Source of the DNA: Archegozetes longisetosus
Lineage: Eukaryota > Arthropoda > Arachnida > Sarcoptiformes > Trhypochthoniidae
Assembly (NCBI GenBank): GCA_018873245.2
Contig: JAEMBT020000007.1
Coordinates: 1,302,001 to 1,366,000 of the forward strand
Reading direction: 5' to 3'
DNA: 64,000 nt
Shown piece by piece: positions 11,724-23,500 of this stretch (its first letter is position 1; the number at the start of each line of letters is the position of its first letter). A program made the translations under genes and the position numbers. The notes below the pieces were generated by a model. It had not been told where the DNA came from and searched no databases. It saw only the letters and a program-made list of their open reading frames with translations.

Positions 11724-14635
11724 TTAATACCATTGACCAAATACTTTAATGTACAAGACCTTGGCAAATTGAGCGACTAAGCAATAAGCTAAAACTTCAC
11801 CGAAAATGTATGGATAAATGAGTGGTTCTATATAAACCATATCAAGCCAAGGGCCGACGTAAGGAATATAAGGTAACGCTAAACAAATTCCAATTATTAA
11901 TAAAGTCATAACAGTAACAAACGTAGAAGCTCTTGATTGAAACAGTGGAATCTTTGGAGTACGGATCATGTGTACGATAAAAGTTTGTGTCAATAAACTC
12001 TCAGTGAACCAAGTTGTCCGAAACAGAGACACATTATCTTCCGAAGTTTTAATATTGTAATAGAAATACAAGTAGGCATATGTGGTTATGTCGAATACTG
12101 AAGACCAAGGACCTAAACAGACCATGAATAGGAGAACAGATTTCATAGACCAGCGATGTGATACCATTAAAAATTCTGGATCCATGTGATCCCATGGTAT
12201 AGAAGTTTGAGATATATCGTACAAAAGATTCTGTGTTAGCAGTTGCATTGGTAAAATTGGTATAAAAGGCAACCAATACGAAGCTGCCAATACCGAAAAC
12301 ACATTCCCAAAGTTTGATGAAACAGCCATTACTATGTATTTCAACGTGTTTCCGAAAGTTTCGCGACCACATCTCACTCCATCCGCTACTACCCTAAGGT
12401 CCTTTTCTAGAAGAATGATATCAGCCGATTCTTTAGCTATGTCGGTTCCAGTATCAACAGAGATTCCGATATCAGCTTCTGCTAGAGCCGGAGAATCATT
12501 AATGCCATCGCCTAAGAAGCCAATGATATGATTCTTTCGTTTTAAACATCTTATCACTTGAGCTTTTTGTAGTGGAGTTAATTTAGCAAATATTGTTGCT
12601 TGCTCTGCAAGATCAGCAAATTTTTCATCTGATATACCAATTAAGTCAGTCGTGGTCACTACAGAAGCTACTGAAAGATCAATTTCTTGACATACTTTAC
12701 GACATACTTCGGGTGAATCTCCTGTTAATACTTTGACGTTGACGTTGTGTTCCAACAGGCATCTGATTGCAGGTTGAGCTGAATCTTTTGGAGGATCCAA
12801 GAATCCTATAAAACCAGCGAAAATCATCTGAACCTCATCTTTTCTCTGAAACTGGTGCGGTATCTCTGAAAGTATCTTGTAAGCAACAGCAACCACGCGA
12901 ATACCGCTTTTGCTGAACATTTGGTCAATTGACTTGAGATGAGCTATCATTTCTCCAGTTACCATATGAACATTTTTGGCATTTGGGATTTCGAAATCAT
13001 TGATTTTATAGTCATCATCGCTTTCGGTACCACGTTTGATTATTTCATTTGTTAAAATAGGTAATGACAAATTTTTATTATTTTTTTCTAAATAAATATG
13101 CGAACAAATGCTTAGCATCTCATCCACTGCTCCTTTGGATATTAATATATACTCGTTTTCTGAGTTCAATATGACAGATATTCTTCGGCGTTCAAAATCA
13201 AACGGAATTTCGTCGATTTTGGTGAAATACGAAGTGATAGGGATTGTGGCCGATTGATTGATAATTTTTGGTTCTTGTCGACTTTCCGTAGAACTGTTCT
13301 CTTCAGGCAATATTTTGGAAGCTTTTTCGAAAAATTCTACTACAGCGACGTCTAGTAAATTCTTCAGACTAGTTTGGAAGTAGGAATTGAGAAAAGCTAA
13401 CTGAAGTGGAAACGCTGATGTTTCGCCATAAAAGTCCACATGTCTTATCAGTACAACTCTATTCTCAGTTAAAGTTCCCGTTTTATCTGTACAAAGAACA
13501 TCCATTCCCCCCAAGTTGATGATGGAATCTAAATTTTTGACTATACACTTTTTCCTAGACATTAACAAAGCTCCTCGTGCTAAAGTCGAATTGACAATCA
13601 TAGGCAACATTTCTGGTGTCAAGCCAACAGCAACTGAAAGACTATAAAGAAACGCGCCTGACCAGCTGTGATGCAGAAGTCCCTGCAGTAATAGAACAAT
13701 AGGTAGCATACATGCCATTATGAGAAAGAACAGCCATGATATGCGTCGAACACCCAGCTGGAATGCGTTTTGAGGACGATTTTTCATTAACTCAGCTGCC
13801 ATACTTCCGAAATATGTGTTGGAACCAGTCGCTCTGACAATAGCTGTAGCAGTACCAGAAACAACTGATGTACCCATATAACATAAATCTGGACAATCCA
13901 AATCAGCTTTATGAATATTCATATCAGGTCCAATATTGTATGTCCTTAGGCCAATAATATTTCGAACTGACCTATTAAGTTTTGTTTTAAGACTAATTCG
14001 CACCTTATGCCCTTTATTATGATTAATAAGGTTGAGGTCTGACTTTCCCATATTTATTTCTATATCATCTTTTTTCGATTCGGATGAAAATTTTACTTGT
14101 AAATTCTTATTCAAGTGATTGGAAACATATTTCTCCACAGGAATCGCTTCGCCAGTTAAAGTAGACTGGGAAACAAATAAATCCTTCGATTCTTTGATTT
14201 GAATATCAGCAGGAATCAAATCACCAGCTGATAGTTTAACCCAATCTCCAGGAACGACGTCTTCTATAGGAATTTCTTTTTCAATTATTTCGTGTATATT
14301 CCAGTCATCGAGTCTAATCACGCAAACTTTATTGGAAACCAGTTTACGAAGACTTTTTGCAGCAACATTTGATTTCCACTCTTGATAAAATCTTATGCCA
14401 GTAGACAAGGCAACCATAAATATCATAATACCAGTCGCGTTAAAATCTTCAGTAGTACCAGAAGCAACTGCCAATATGGTTAATAAGACATTGAATGGAT
14501 GAAACAATGCACTTATTAATACATTACACCAGGTCAACTTCTTGCCTGTCAAGATCACGTTAAAGCCATATATTTTCGTTAGTTCTTCCGCTTGCGCATC
14601 AGTTAAGGGTGAAGGAAATGAATATTGTCCGGTAC
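11724..14635 (-). CDS. mgtA: MgtA-type (P3B) magnesium-translocating P-type ATPase, 5' exon missing
   Basis: This reads as a P-type ATPase of the bacterial MgtA/MgtB subfamily, expected to import Mg2+ across a membrane using ATP. The long exon is open for about 970 codons. Counted from the GTG at 14558, the A-domain TGE is near residue 136, the helix-4 motif GLTPEMLP near 322, the phosphorylation site DKTGT near 358, KGA near 475, TGD near 612, and the hinge GDGIND near 683. The end (YCLVAQFAKVLYIKVFGQWY) closely resembles the MgtA C-terminus. Upstream of the GTG the frame stays open through TDAQAEELTKIYG to a splice acceptor (rc ...tacttag before 14635), with no in-frame ATG. A short first exon must therefore lie further right; I could not find it. 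About 70 extra residues follow TGE. Such pumps are rare in animals, so lateral transfer is my inference. Confidence 0.92.
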
Positions 14636-16911
14636 CTAAGTATAAGTATTATATACTTTGTATTAAGTCTATACAGATGTTGTATTCAATCTAACTATTC
14701 CGATAAATTCATTAAAAATCGATCGTTTTATTTCTAACTTGCTTTATCTACGCGTGATTTTGAGAATATTTATTTGCAGAGTTAAAGGGTGAATTCAAAC
14801 ACATGATTTAAGAGGTTGACAAAGAAATTGCTGTCTTGACGTGCTAATATGAAATCAAAAATTCGTATTTAAATTTTGCTTTGAATAGAAATGAAAATTC
14901 CCAAACTATTCTTTACTGAATTTCATTTCTATTGCTCTAGTTTCCAACAAAATTGAGCGTTTTCTTGCCATAAACTAATTTACTTTTGTAAATTTTTCTG
15001 AATTTTATTACCATCCTAAAAGTGAATGATAATTTTAATTATAATAGAATTATTAATAGTAAATTCGAATCAAAGATCTTTTGCAATAAAAATATTAAGG
15101 AGGCCAAAAATTGCATATTCATATTTTATCAATGGATGAAGTAGTAAATATGTTTACGACATACTATTACGCACTCGTAATTTGCTGCTTCACGATGCAG
15201 GTCACTTTTATTTTACTGTGTATTATCAGTGATATAGTGATGAACACAACTATTGACCCTCTTCGGGCCAGTGTTACTATAGAAGGACAGATAGTATTTA
15301 CAAAAGGACCATGTAATACTGGGCTCCGTTGGTCCTGAAATTTTCAAACCTAAATAACCTACTGAAATACAGTTAAGATGAGGCAGATATAGGGAGAATT
15401 TAGTTTGACATCCCATGAGAAATGGTCCTAAAGGTGATTATTTTTACTTAACTTTAAGTCGGGGTGCATGAATTGAGTATTTATTCTTTACGGAAATGAG
15501 TTTTCGAGCCTTCAAATATTAACCTTCAAAATCTGATGGCAGAAACATCAATGTAATACGCCCTTACTCCTCCTCTATCTTATCGAGATATATAGTATAT
15601 TGCATAGAAATCCGGAAAAGTCTTGTGAAAATTTAAGTTAAATTATCTTATGTTATTAAAGTCCGAACCTAGCATGATATATGTTGATTTAAAGGAAATT
15701 TCGCATACTTTCATTTGATGTCTAAAAAATTTTGGTATGATAACCATATGCAAAATTATAGCACATTAACCGCGAACGTAATAACTATTGAATTGCTCCG
15801 CCGTTTACAAATCTTTCACTTAAGAAAATTAGGTGCGAAAATTCATAAAATGATTCATTGAGGACTAAACATACACTTTTAAACCATTTATGACATCAAA
15901 ATAAAAATTTGATCAAAAGGATGGTTCAAAGAAGAATTAAAGAGGAGCACGTGTAAATTTAAAATGTGATCAACGATTGGCTCATTATATTTTCGAGCTT
16001 GATTCAGGTCAAAAATTAATAAAAAATGATAATAAATAAATCAGAGACCATAAAATACGTAAAAATCAATGAATAGATAGAAAAAAACCCCTAGAAATTT
16101 GACAACATTCTGCGACTTATATATAGCTTAAATCGTAAAAAGTATGCATAAACAACTTCAAAAGTTTATTAATTCTTGTGGTCGCACAATTAAATTATGA
16201 GAACCTAATTTTGTTAAAATTTAGTATTTAATTTACTTGTAATCGAAAAATAATTAAATTTTGTTCAAAATTTTAGAAGTTAAAAATGAAAACTTTTTCC
16301 TGATTTCTATGCAAAAAGGTGTACATCAGTAGATTCAGCTTAACGAACTAAACAGGTTGGTACCTAATTTTACCTAGTCACGTGACCTTTGGCCAAGTTA
16401 TTTGACTTTTCATCTTTGACTCTATAAATTAACCCAGTAGTCGTAACTCTACGAAATTGATACTGAGCTCAGCGATATGTCATATAGCCTCATTCGGTTA
16501 CCGTGGACCCACTAATATGTTAAATTGGGTTAGATATAGTTAGTATTGACTATATTTTGATATTTGAGGATAATATTTATCTTAGCATCCAAAAAATTGC
16601 AATAATCTATACAGATAACATAAATACCAGACGAGAATAATGACTGCATTCATTATGTGATAAAATTATAAAGCAACAAATTGAACAAATATTATTCAGA
16701 AGAGAACAATAATGGTAAAAGTTATTGTATGCAAAAATCATAAATCAACAAATTATATACTATGTAATATTAATATATAAGGAAACATTGAACATTTTGT
16801 CTAATACATTCAAAAAATATTGCGTGCATACGATTGAAAATCTTAAAATTAGAAAAAAGATTCAAGACAATATAAACTAACTTAACTTAGCCTAACTTCA
16901 GCTAATTTAAT
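14636..16911. other. Gene-free stretch; should contain the ATPase 5' exon
   Basis: No family is recognised. The first exon of the minus-strand ATPase is expected here, or beyond the 16920 repeat. The incoming phase means it must end after the first base of a codon. A 75-codon plus-strand frame (15111-15338) with one hydrophobic segment is present but has no supporting splice or family evidence. Confidence 0.35.
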
Positions 16912-16919
16912 TACTGGCT

Positions 16920-17521
16920 GGGTGAATCTGGGCTAATAAGTCTAAAGGGGTTCTCGACCTCCCACCCCCAGTGTGATATATCATTGTATTCAGTTCGTCA
17001 AGCTGAACATTTTGATACTGCACTTGACCACTTTTGATCCGAACCTGACCACTTCTGGACAACTCCCGACGGGAGTGACCGACCCAGCCAAGTGATATAT
17101 CATCGAACTCAGGACATTGAACTGAACATTTTGATACATCATTTGGTCAATTATCTCAAGTAATTCTCGAGATATCCATCATTGTTTCGTTAAGTACCTC
17201 GTAATGGATAAACCTGGATTCTCGAGTCGTAACCCAAACAAGCCTGATATAAACTAACGGAGAATAAGTTAGGTCGCTTCGCGACCTAACCTATTATAGC
17301 TTAGTTTAAATCAGGTTTGGCTTGGGTTACAACTTGGTAAAGCCAGGTTTACCCATTTTCGAGGGGGTTAGGTCTCGGTGGCCAGAAGTGGTCAGGTTCG
17401 GTTTGGAAGTAGTCAAGTGTGGTATCAAAATGTTCAGCTCGACTAACTGAATCCAATGATGTATTACACTTGGAGGTTGGGGGTCGGGAACCCCCTTAAA
17501 CCCATTAGCCCAGATTTATCC
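16920..17521. repeat. Foldback repeat, GGCTAATGGGTCT family, copy 2, with target duplication
   Basis: Starts GGGTGAATCTGGGCTAATAA and ends with the inverse (...ATTAGCCCAGATTTATCC). It is flanked by an 8-bp direct repeat TACTGGCT (16912-16919 and 17522-17529). The interior carries several direct and inverted copies of a ~60-bp unit (TGATATATCATTG ... CTGAACATTTTGATAC) and a central hairpin around GGTCGCTTCGCGACC. The 8-bp duplication points to hAT or a similar integrase type. This is the best-preserved copy. Confidence 0.85.
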
Positions 17522-18440
17522 TACTGGCTTGTTAATGGATCTACGGTAGCCAAATAATATCATATTATATATCGTTGAACTCAGTATGGTGCGAGGAGTA
17601 AAACAGTATCAATTTTCTAAAGCTACGATAACGGGGTCACAAGTTATAGGGTTAAATAGCTTGGTCAAAGGTTACATAACCAGGTGGTTTATTATCTATC
17701 TCAGTCCGTCGTGCTTAATCTCAAGGATGGAAAATGTGTATCTGGAAGGGTGGCATGAGGGTGTATATCACGACTGTGTTCACACCAACAATTTTTTAAG
17801 AGGATTATGTCAGAAACTAAGAACTTTCGTAAAAAATGAATACTTAATTTGTGTTCTTCCTAAAATTACGTAGAATAACCACCTTTTCGATCAATTCTCG
17901 TGGAGTACCAGACTAAACTGTAGCCTTGATATATAATCTTTGCTATCAATTCCGATATGAGCAAACACTATGCTGAGATAAGCCACACATTAAGAGATCC
18001 CGAGTTGTGACAGATGAGAAACATGAAGATTCACTTGAAAAACTCTTAGACGATACTTGACCACAGAAGAATTAGCTTTTTGATTATGGATAAGCTCAAC
18101 AGCTTTTAAAGAAACTAAATGTACCCAGTGTCATCACAGTGGGTACCATACACTCATACAGCTGAACTCAAAGAATTTCGAGAAAATTATCGATAAAATA
18201 CCTTGAAAGATATGACCATAATCTCCAGTTCATAGATAAAATCATAAATATCGATGAAACGTGGGAAACGATGAAACGATCATCAGGATGTTACACGATC
18301 GAAAGAATATGGCCTCGTTTGGTTTTCAGAAACTAAAATTTCTAAAGAACCCCGATCAATTTTGCCCTAAACTATTATATTGTTATAGAGATGACGAATG
18401 GATAAAATTTTCTTATTGAAATTGTATACCCAATCGTACA

Positions 18441-18485
18441 ATTATTTGAGTTATGTTAGGTTAGATTAGTTAGGTTAGACTAGGT
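18441..18485 (+). repeat. Interstitial telomere-like (TTAGG)n stretch
   Basis: A run of TTAGGTTAGA / TTAGGTTAGAC units with small errors, just before the GC-rich island. TTAGG is the common arthropod telomere unit. Similar motifs occur at 26834-26930 and, weakly, near 16876. Confidence 0.55.
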
Positions 18486-18640
18486 TAGATCCGGGCCTGA
18501 CCATCGAGTTGACGCCCGGTGATTACCCCAACCTGACGCTGATCATCTGCCGAGAGCAGAACTTCGCCGATCGCATGTTGAAGCTGCACCTGGGCCTCGG
18601 CGGCAGACCCAGGATGGACCAAACGACCACGCTTAGACGA
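18486..18640. other. GC-rich island of unknown origin
   Basis: About 140 bp of markedly GC-rich sequence (by eye about 60% G+C) in a ~30% G+C background. The plus strand is open for about 57 codons from CCGGGCCTGACC (GLTIELTPGDYPN ... FADRMLKLHLGLGG), with codons biased to C/G in third positions. The minus strand is also open. It could be a scrap of a GC-rich retroelement or of transferred DNA. I do not recognise the protein. Confidence 0.5.
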
Positions 18641-18915
18641 ACTCATAGTTATACTCAACATGACTATTGAACATACCCTACAACATTACGCTACTATAAG
18701 AATACTATATATATACATATAGAAATATAATATTGTAAGTAATGATGAGCATAGGCTTGAAAACGTCGAGCCTGGGCCTAGAGCCTAATTTGAAGTATTG
18801 ATATGATTGTTATAAAAATCTGTAATATCTATCATTAATGATTAAAAGTCAAAATAACAATGTGATGCAAAAAGAGTTAAAACCAAAAATGAATATTTGA
18901 AAATACATTTTAATC

Positions 18916-19410
18916 TAGTGGTGTTCAACGCTTGAGCATTTGGCGCTCGATACCGAACGCGAGTGTCGAGCGTTCTGATTTTACTGAGTATTAGTGGACG
19001 CTCGAGCGCCGAGCGCGAGCGTTGGGTGTCAAATCTTAGCACATATTTTTCCATATTAGAAATATTTTAAATTATAGCTCAAATAAGATTAGAACACAAT
19101 CACTAAATAGTTTTGAGACAATTTTTTCTTATTTTTGAGCAATTCTTAGAGACTAAAATGTGTTCACATATCTTCAATACAAGCATTTCATTTATATGAC
19201 ATCAACTTTATAAACTAAAGTATTTGAATGATTTTCAATCAGCGAGTATTGTATTTATGAAATGTATATACAGATAAAATTACAGCTCAGATAAAATAAA
19301 TTTTGTCTTGAAAAGGCTTTTCAATTCATGAACTTTGCCGACTTGACGTTCGGTAAACGCTCGGCGCTCGAGTACCATGAAAGAGCGAATATCGAGCGTG
19401 TGCATCACTG
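18916..19410. mobile_element. hAT-type MITE with 8-bp target duplication
   Basis: The ends TAGTGGTGTTCAACG (18916) and the inverse of CAGTGATGCACACG (ending 19410) form imperfect inverted repeats. The flanks TTTTAATC (18908-18915) and TTTTAATC (19411-19418) are an exact 8-bp duplication, the hAT signature. The subterminal regions are rich in CGCTCGAGCGC-like palindromes. It encodes nothing. It landed at the very end of the hAT transposase remnant on its right. Confidence 0.85.
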
Positions 19411-19412
19411 TT

Positions 19413-19858
19413 TTAATCTAAGTAATTATTGAAAGAGTTTAAACACATGACGCTTTGAATTGTGTTATCTGCCAATCGATTTCTCCTCTTGTTATTATTC
19501 CTGCTTTTGAGAATAACTGTTCACTCGGAATACTCGTAGCCGTTGTGCATAGAATATCAAAAGCAAATTTCGAAAGACAAAGATACGAAGATTGGTGTCT
19601 TTTCCACCAGTCAATCGGTTCTATTTCAGGCTCTTCTTCTGGATTCCCAAAATATTTATTAATTTCTTCATTAGTGTTAACTTTAAGTTTCTTATAAATA
19701 GTATCAAATAATGATGAAATAGTGGCTTGAGCTCTATCATTAGATTTAGTTTTAGAGTATTTATTGATATTTTCACTAAACATTTCCCTGAACAACTTTT
19801 CAATAATTTTCAGGCTCGATTGACTGAGCCTATGCTCTTCATTAATTGTAAAGTTCAA
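19413..19858 (-). pseudogene. hAT transposase C-terminal remnant
   Basis: The minus strand encodes FGNPEEEPEIEPIDWWKRHQ followed by YLCLSKFAFDILCTTATSIP and SEQLFSKAGII, the conserved hAT dimerisation domain. One base is out of frame after AGIITRG. In the next frame the normal end of the family follows (RNRLADNTIQSVMCLN ... YLD and a stop at about 19413). The N-terminal and catalytic parts are not seen. The region forms part of the insert that splits the mariner. Confidence 0.8.
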
Positions 19859-20526
19859 TATTCATGTTGAGTATTATATACAAAACTTTAAGCAGCGCAA
19901 AAAACTACTTAATGGATTTTATTGAAAAGATAATTTTTACTTTATAATGTCTATTTTTAAAATATGCAATAAAATTTCGGATGAAAGTTACGCCAGGAAC
20001 CCATAGGGAGCGTGCAAACTTCTTTAGGCAAAGGAAAATAAAAGCAACGTTGACTGGTTGAAAACGGATAACGACAGTTGATTTTTTTATCAAAATCAGG
20101 TACTGGGTTATCGAATTCTTCCACAATATCAAACTATAAACAATGTAAATATGTTCAATTTTTGGAAAGAACAATACTTCCTTATACACAAAGACATCGA
20201 ATCCGACATTTACATGAATTTACATGATAGTGCGAGATCACACAAGCATCAAAATGTCGACGATTTCTTGACTAGACATCGATGTGAAGAATTAAAGCAC
20301 CCCTTATAGCCCTGATTTGAACCCGTGTGATTACGGTGGCATCGCTAGAATTATGAGGTCAAATAAGGGTAAAAGATTTGCAAATGAAGTTAGTTTGAAA
20401 GTTGCTTATGATAAAGTTATTCGTAAATTAATTTGCAAATGCTACCATTTGAACATCAAGACAACCAAAGCTTTGGAAATTTGTCATAAAACTTACAGCA
20501 ATTACATTACATAATATACCAAAATA

Positions 20527-20598
20527 GAGCGAATTGGGCTAATGGGTCTAAAGGGGCTCGGGAACCCATTTAAACCCATTGGTCCGGATTCACCCCAA
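20527..20598. repeat. Minimal foldback repeat, GGCTAATGGGTCT family, copy 3
   Basis: A ~70-bp element made of the two family ends only: GGGCTAATGGGTCTAAAGGG joined directly to the inverse AACCCATTTAAACCCATT, then ggTCCGGATTCACCCC. The entire interior of copies 1 and 2 is absent. Confidence 0.75.
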
Positions 20599-20599
20599 A

Positions 20600-23500
20600 A
20601 ATTAAATATATAAATGGCTAGCGGGTTATATGATTAGTTTTATTAAAGTTCTATCAAAACATTCGTTTTCAGTGTTCTATTATATAATGATAATGCTGAA
20701 TAGAATAAGATGATGATACTAGTATTAGCCTCCTAAACGTTAGATCTTTCAATAATTTTTCTTATTAGGTATTTTGACCTTTTTATTTGGATTACATTTT
20801 AACATACGAGCTATTAATTTATCATTTTGATAAAATTTTAACCAAACTTTCTCTTCAATTTCGATCGAAATACTGACAAAAGTATTGAGCAAGGTTTTTT
20901 CATAATTAAATTATGAGCCGTAGTAATTGTTCAAGTTTGACTATTAGCAATCTTGCCCATGTAAACACGAATTTATTAAATAGTGAATAATCGTTAAATA
21001 ATACTCAATCTTATTAAGCCTTATTTTAATATTTTACGGATCTTATTATGTACTATTTCTTGGGACTATTATAAATATACTTTTTCTTACCATTATACAA
21101 AGCCTTTCTTACTGTACGCTGTACTATTAGCTATTTGAAACTTTCTGATTGGTAGTTTTCTTGAATTAAAAGCATAAGTAAACTGCTATAGTGGGAGTAA
21201 AGCGCACAATAGACAAACACGAATGCAATAGCCAATTTTATAATCATCATTATAGCTTCCCATTTCAAAGATTTTACTTGTCTCTTATGTGCGACGGACT
21301 ATAAGAAAGGTTCTGTATATTATTATACAATATTTATAGAATTTAACACGAGTTTGAACTACACTAAAATCTTTGGATCAAAGAAAATCTGCCCGGAACT
21401 TAGATAAGAATTAAATGTAGTCTCAACTCTTCAGTTGCATGTGTACATAATAAAAGCTTTAGAAACAAGCCTATTATACTCCTGGTCAAACCTTTTGGTA
21501 TAAAATAATTAACAGAGATTACGCTCAGTAGACACTTGTCTAAATAATACCCAGGCTATGTTTACAATAATATATCAGAATAATGTAATATACTGAAAAT
21601 AAATAGGATTACAGACAAAGTTATAGCTCCTTAAAAAAGTTATAAAATTTTTAATTTAATCATAGATTATAATGAAACCGATACAAACTATTAAGCATAT
21701 ATAAAGGTACAAATTATATATGGTTTTAATAATTAATCTTAGTACCCTTAATGCATCAATGCATTTTACAATGCAGTATCATATCGAATCAAAATGATGG
21801 GTTAGTAAATGGAGATCAAAGGTGTTTCAAATATTCTCAATTTTAGCAATCTATTCATCTACAATCTATCTCAAGTCAGTTGTATAATCTCTAGTCTATC
21901 TTTCACAATTAGTCTGACTAATTTTAATGATTATTAGCTAAATTTGATAATCTATTTGATCATTACTCATATACTTTCGATGCATAAGGCTTTGATGCCG
22001 GCGTTCAATACCTTCATTCAATTTGATACTCTTAATAATGCGTTAAATAGTTTCAAGTTATAATTAAGTTGCTTTTTGATTAAATTTTATACGATTAGTA
22101 CTACTTTAAAGCAATATTCGAACCTTTAAACGATCATCTAATTCTGAAGGCATTTTAGCATGCTTTATGCCTCATAAAAGTTTAAGTTCGAAAGTTTTAA
22201 CACCTTATGGTATATTATTTCAAAGCTGAGAAATCGTTTTAAAATGATATACAGTTTATTAAAATCTCTCTATTATATGTTGAGTTACGGCTAGGATCGA
22301 ATAAATAAAAATGGAACAATATTTTTGTCCGCACCCTTAGATTTGTGTTGCTCGAATTCATGTGTTCAAAATCAGAATATGTATCAGTTTGAAAATCCTG
22401 AACGAAAAAGTTCTTAAATAAAAATATTAAACTTACTTCTATCCAGTAGCTCAAATGACATCTTTGAATATCAAATAACTCCCATTAAATCACGAAACTT
22501 AGATCTTGACTCAAAATTTCAGCTATCTAACTGTTTTCAGTTCAACTTGTGTTGTATTTATATTTGGTTTAAGTCCGGTTCGTTGTTCTTTTATGTATGC
22601 TATGATAAATATTATTATCAAACACGACCTATCGTGCGATTTTGTACTTTGCACAGTTATCCAATTTTGTGAAATAATCATAAAATGCTTTCAGAAGAGA
22701 GAAATGTATTTAAAGAGCTCATGGTATTAAACTTGAACATGTAAGAATATGACACCTGATATGTTGCAATGTGTTATGACAATTCTTCACCGAATTAACG
22801 CAAACGCATTCAATACTAAGCTAATTATCATTTGTATTAGAGCTTAAAAACTTATACGCTAACACTAACAGTTAGATTCGGTACCATATGCCAGGAATTT
22901 GTTATAAAAACTGCAATACTGTTATTACGCAGAGTGGGCCAGAAGTCACCTGAAGTTTCAATGGCCAATAAATCTTGAACGAGTGAATATCTTTGAAAAT
23001 ATTTCTTAGGTGGAGCTTCAGTGTCTGAGTTTTTTGGTGTAGACATCAAGTCTTCTATGCACTGAGACTCCACTGTACTTCTTTGCACTGCATTGTACTC
23101 CATTGAACTGTACTGCATCTTGAGTTTAAACTAAAGTGTATCTCAAGGATCGAGTTTACGGCAGTAACCCCCAAAAGTATTAGCGAACTGGAAACGACCA
23201 CTACACGTGAGATTCAACAGATTAACAGAGAAAAGTTGAACTATGTCATCGATAATTTTGCATAAAGATCGCGTCACGTGATAGCTGCAGAAGGAACCCA
23301 CATTGAAAAAATTGTCATATTACCTATACTTATCTCCCATTATTATACTTTCAAATGAATAAAGAACTTTGAAAATCGATTAACTCATTCAAAAAATATT
23401 ATCAATTAAAACTGTCGAGTGATTTTTGGTCTACCCTGTATGTAACTAATCAATGCAAATATTAATTTCTATTTTTTTTAAATTAGCCAGATATAAGAAG

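Larger units (their letters stand above)
17950..20515 (+). pseudogene. Mariner-family transposase, interrupted by younger insertions
   Basis: The first half (about 17950-18440) reads RVVTDEKHEDSLEKLLDDT, then VPSVITVGT, then FIDKIINIDETWETM, the mariner linker and first-Asp block. The second half (about 20190-20515) reads LHDSARSHKHQNVDDFLTRH, then the SPDLNPCDYG-like block, then SNKGKRFANEVSLKV. The middle is replaced by 18.4-20.1 kb of other repeats. Many stops and frameshifts show it is old. No inverted repeats could be placed with certainty. Confidence 0.7.

Noticed and set aside
15111-15338. 75-codon plus-strand frame with a hydrophobic segment and an IDP-containing stretch, vaguely like a DHHC palmitoyltransferase
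   Set aside because: No DHHC cysteine-rich domain, no continuing exon, and the opposite strand is equally open; likely chance.
17586-17873. 95-codon plus-strand frame right of foldback copy 2
   Set aside because: Low similarity to anything known to me, no splice context, and it lies between repeats; probably chance.
22852-23118. 88-codon minus-strand frame with balanced composition
   Set aside because: No motif recognised; it overlaps the neighbourhood of a transposase remnant on the other strand, so a repeat-derived frame is likelier than a gene.
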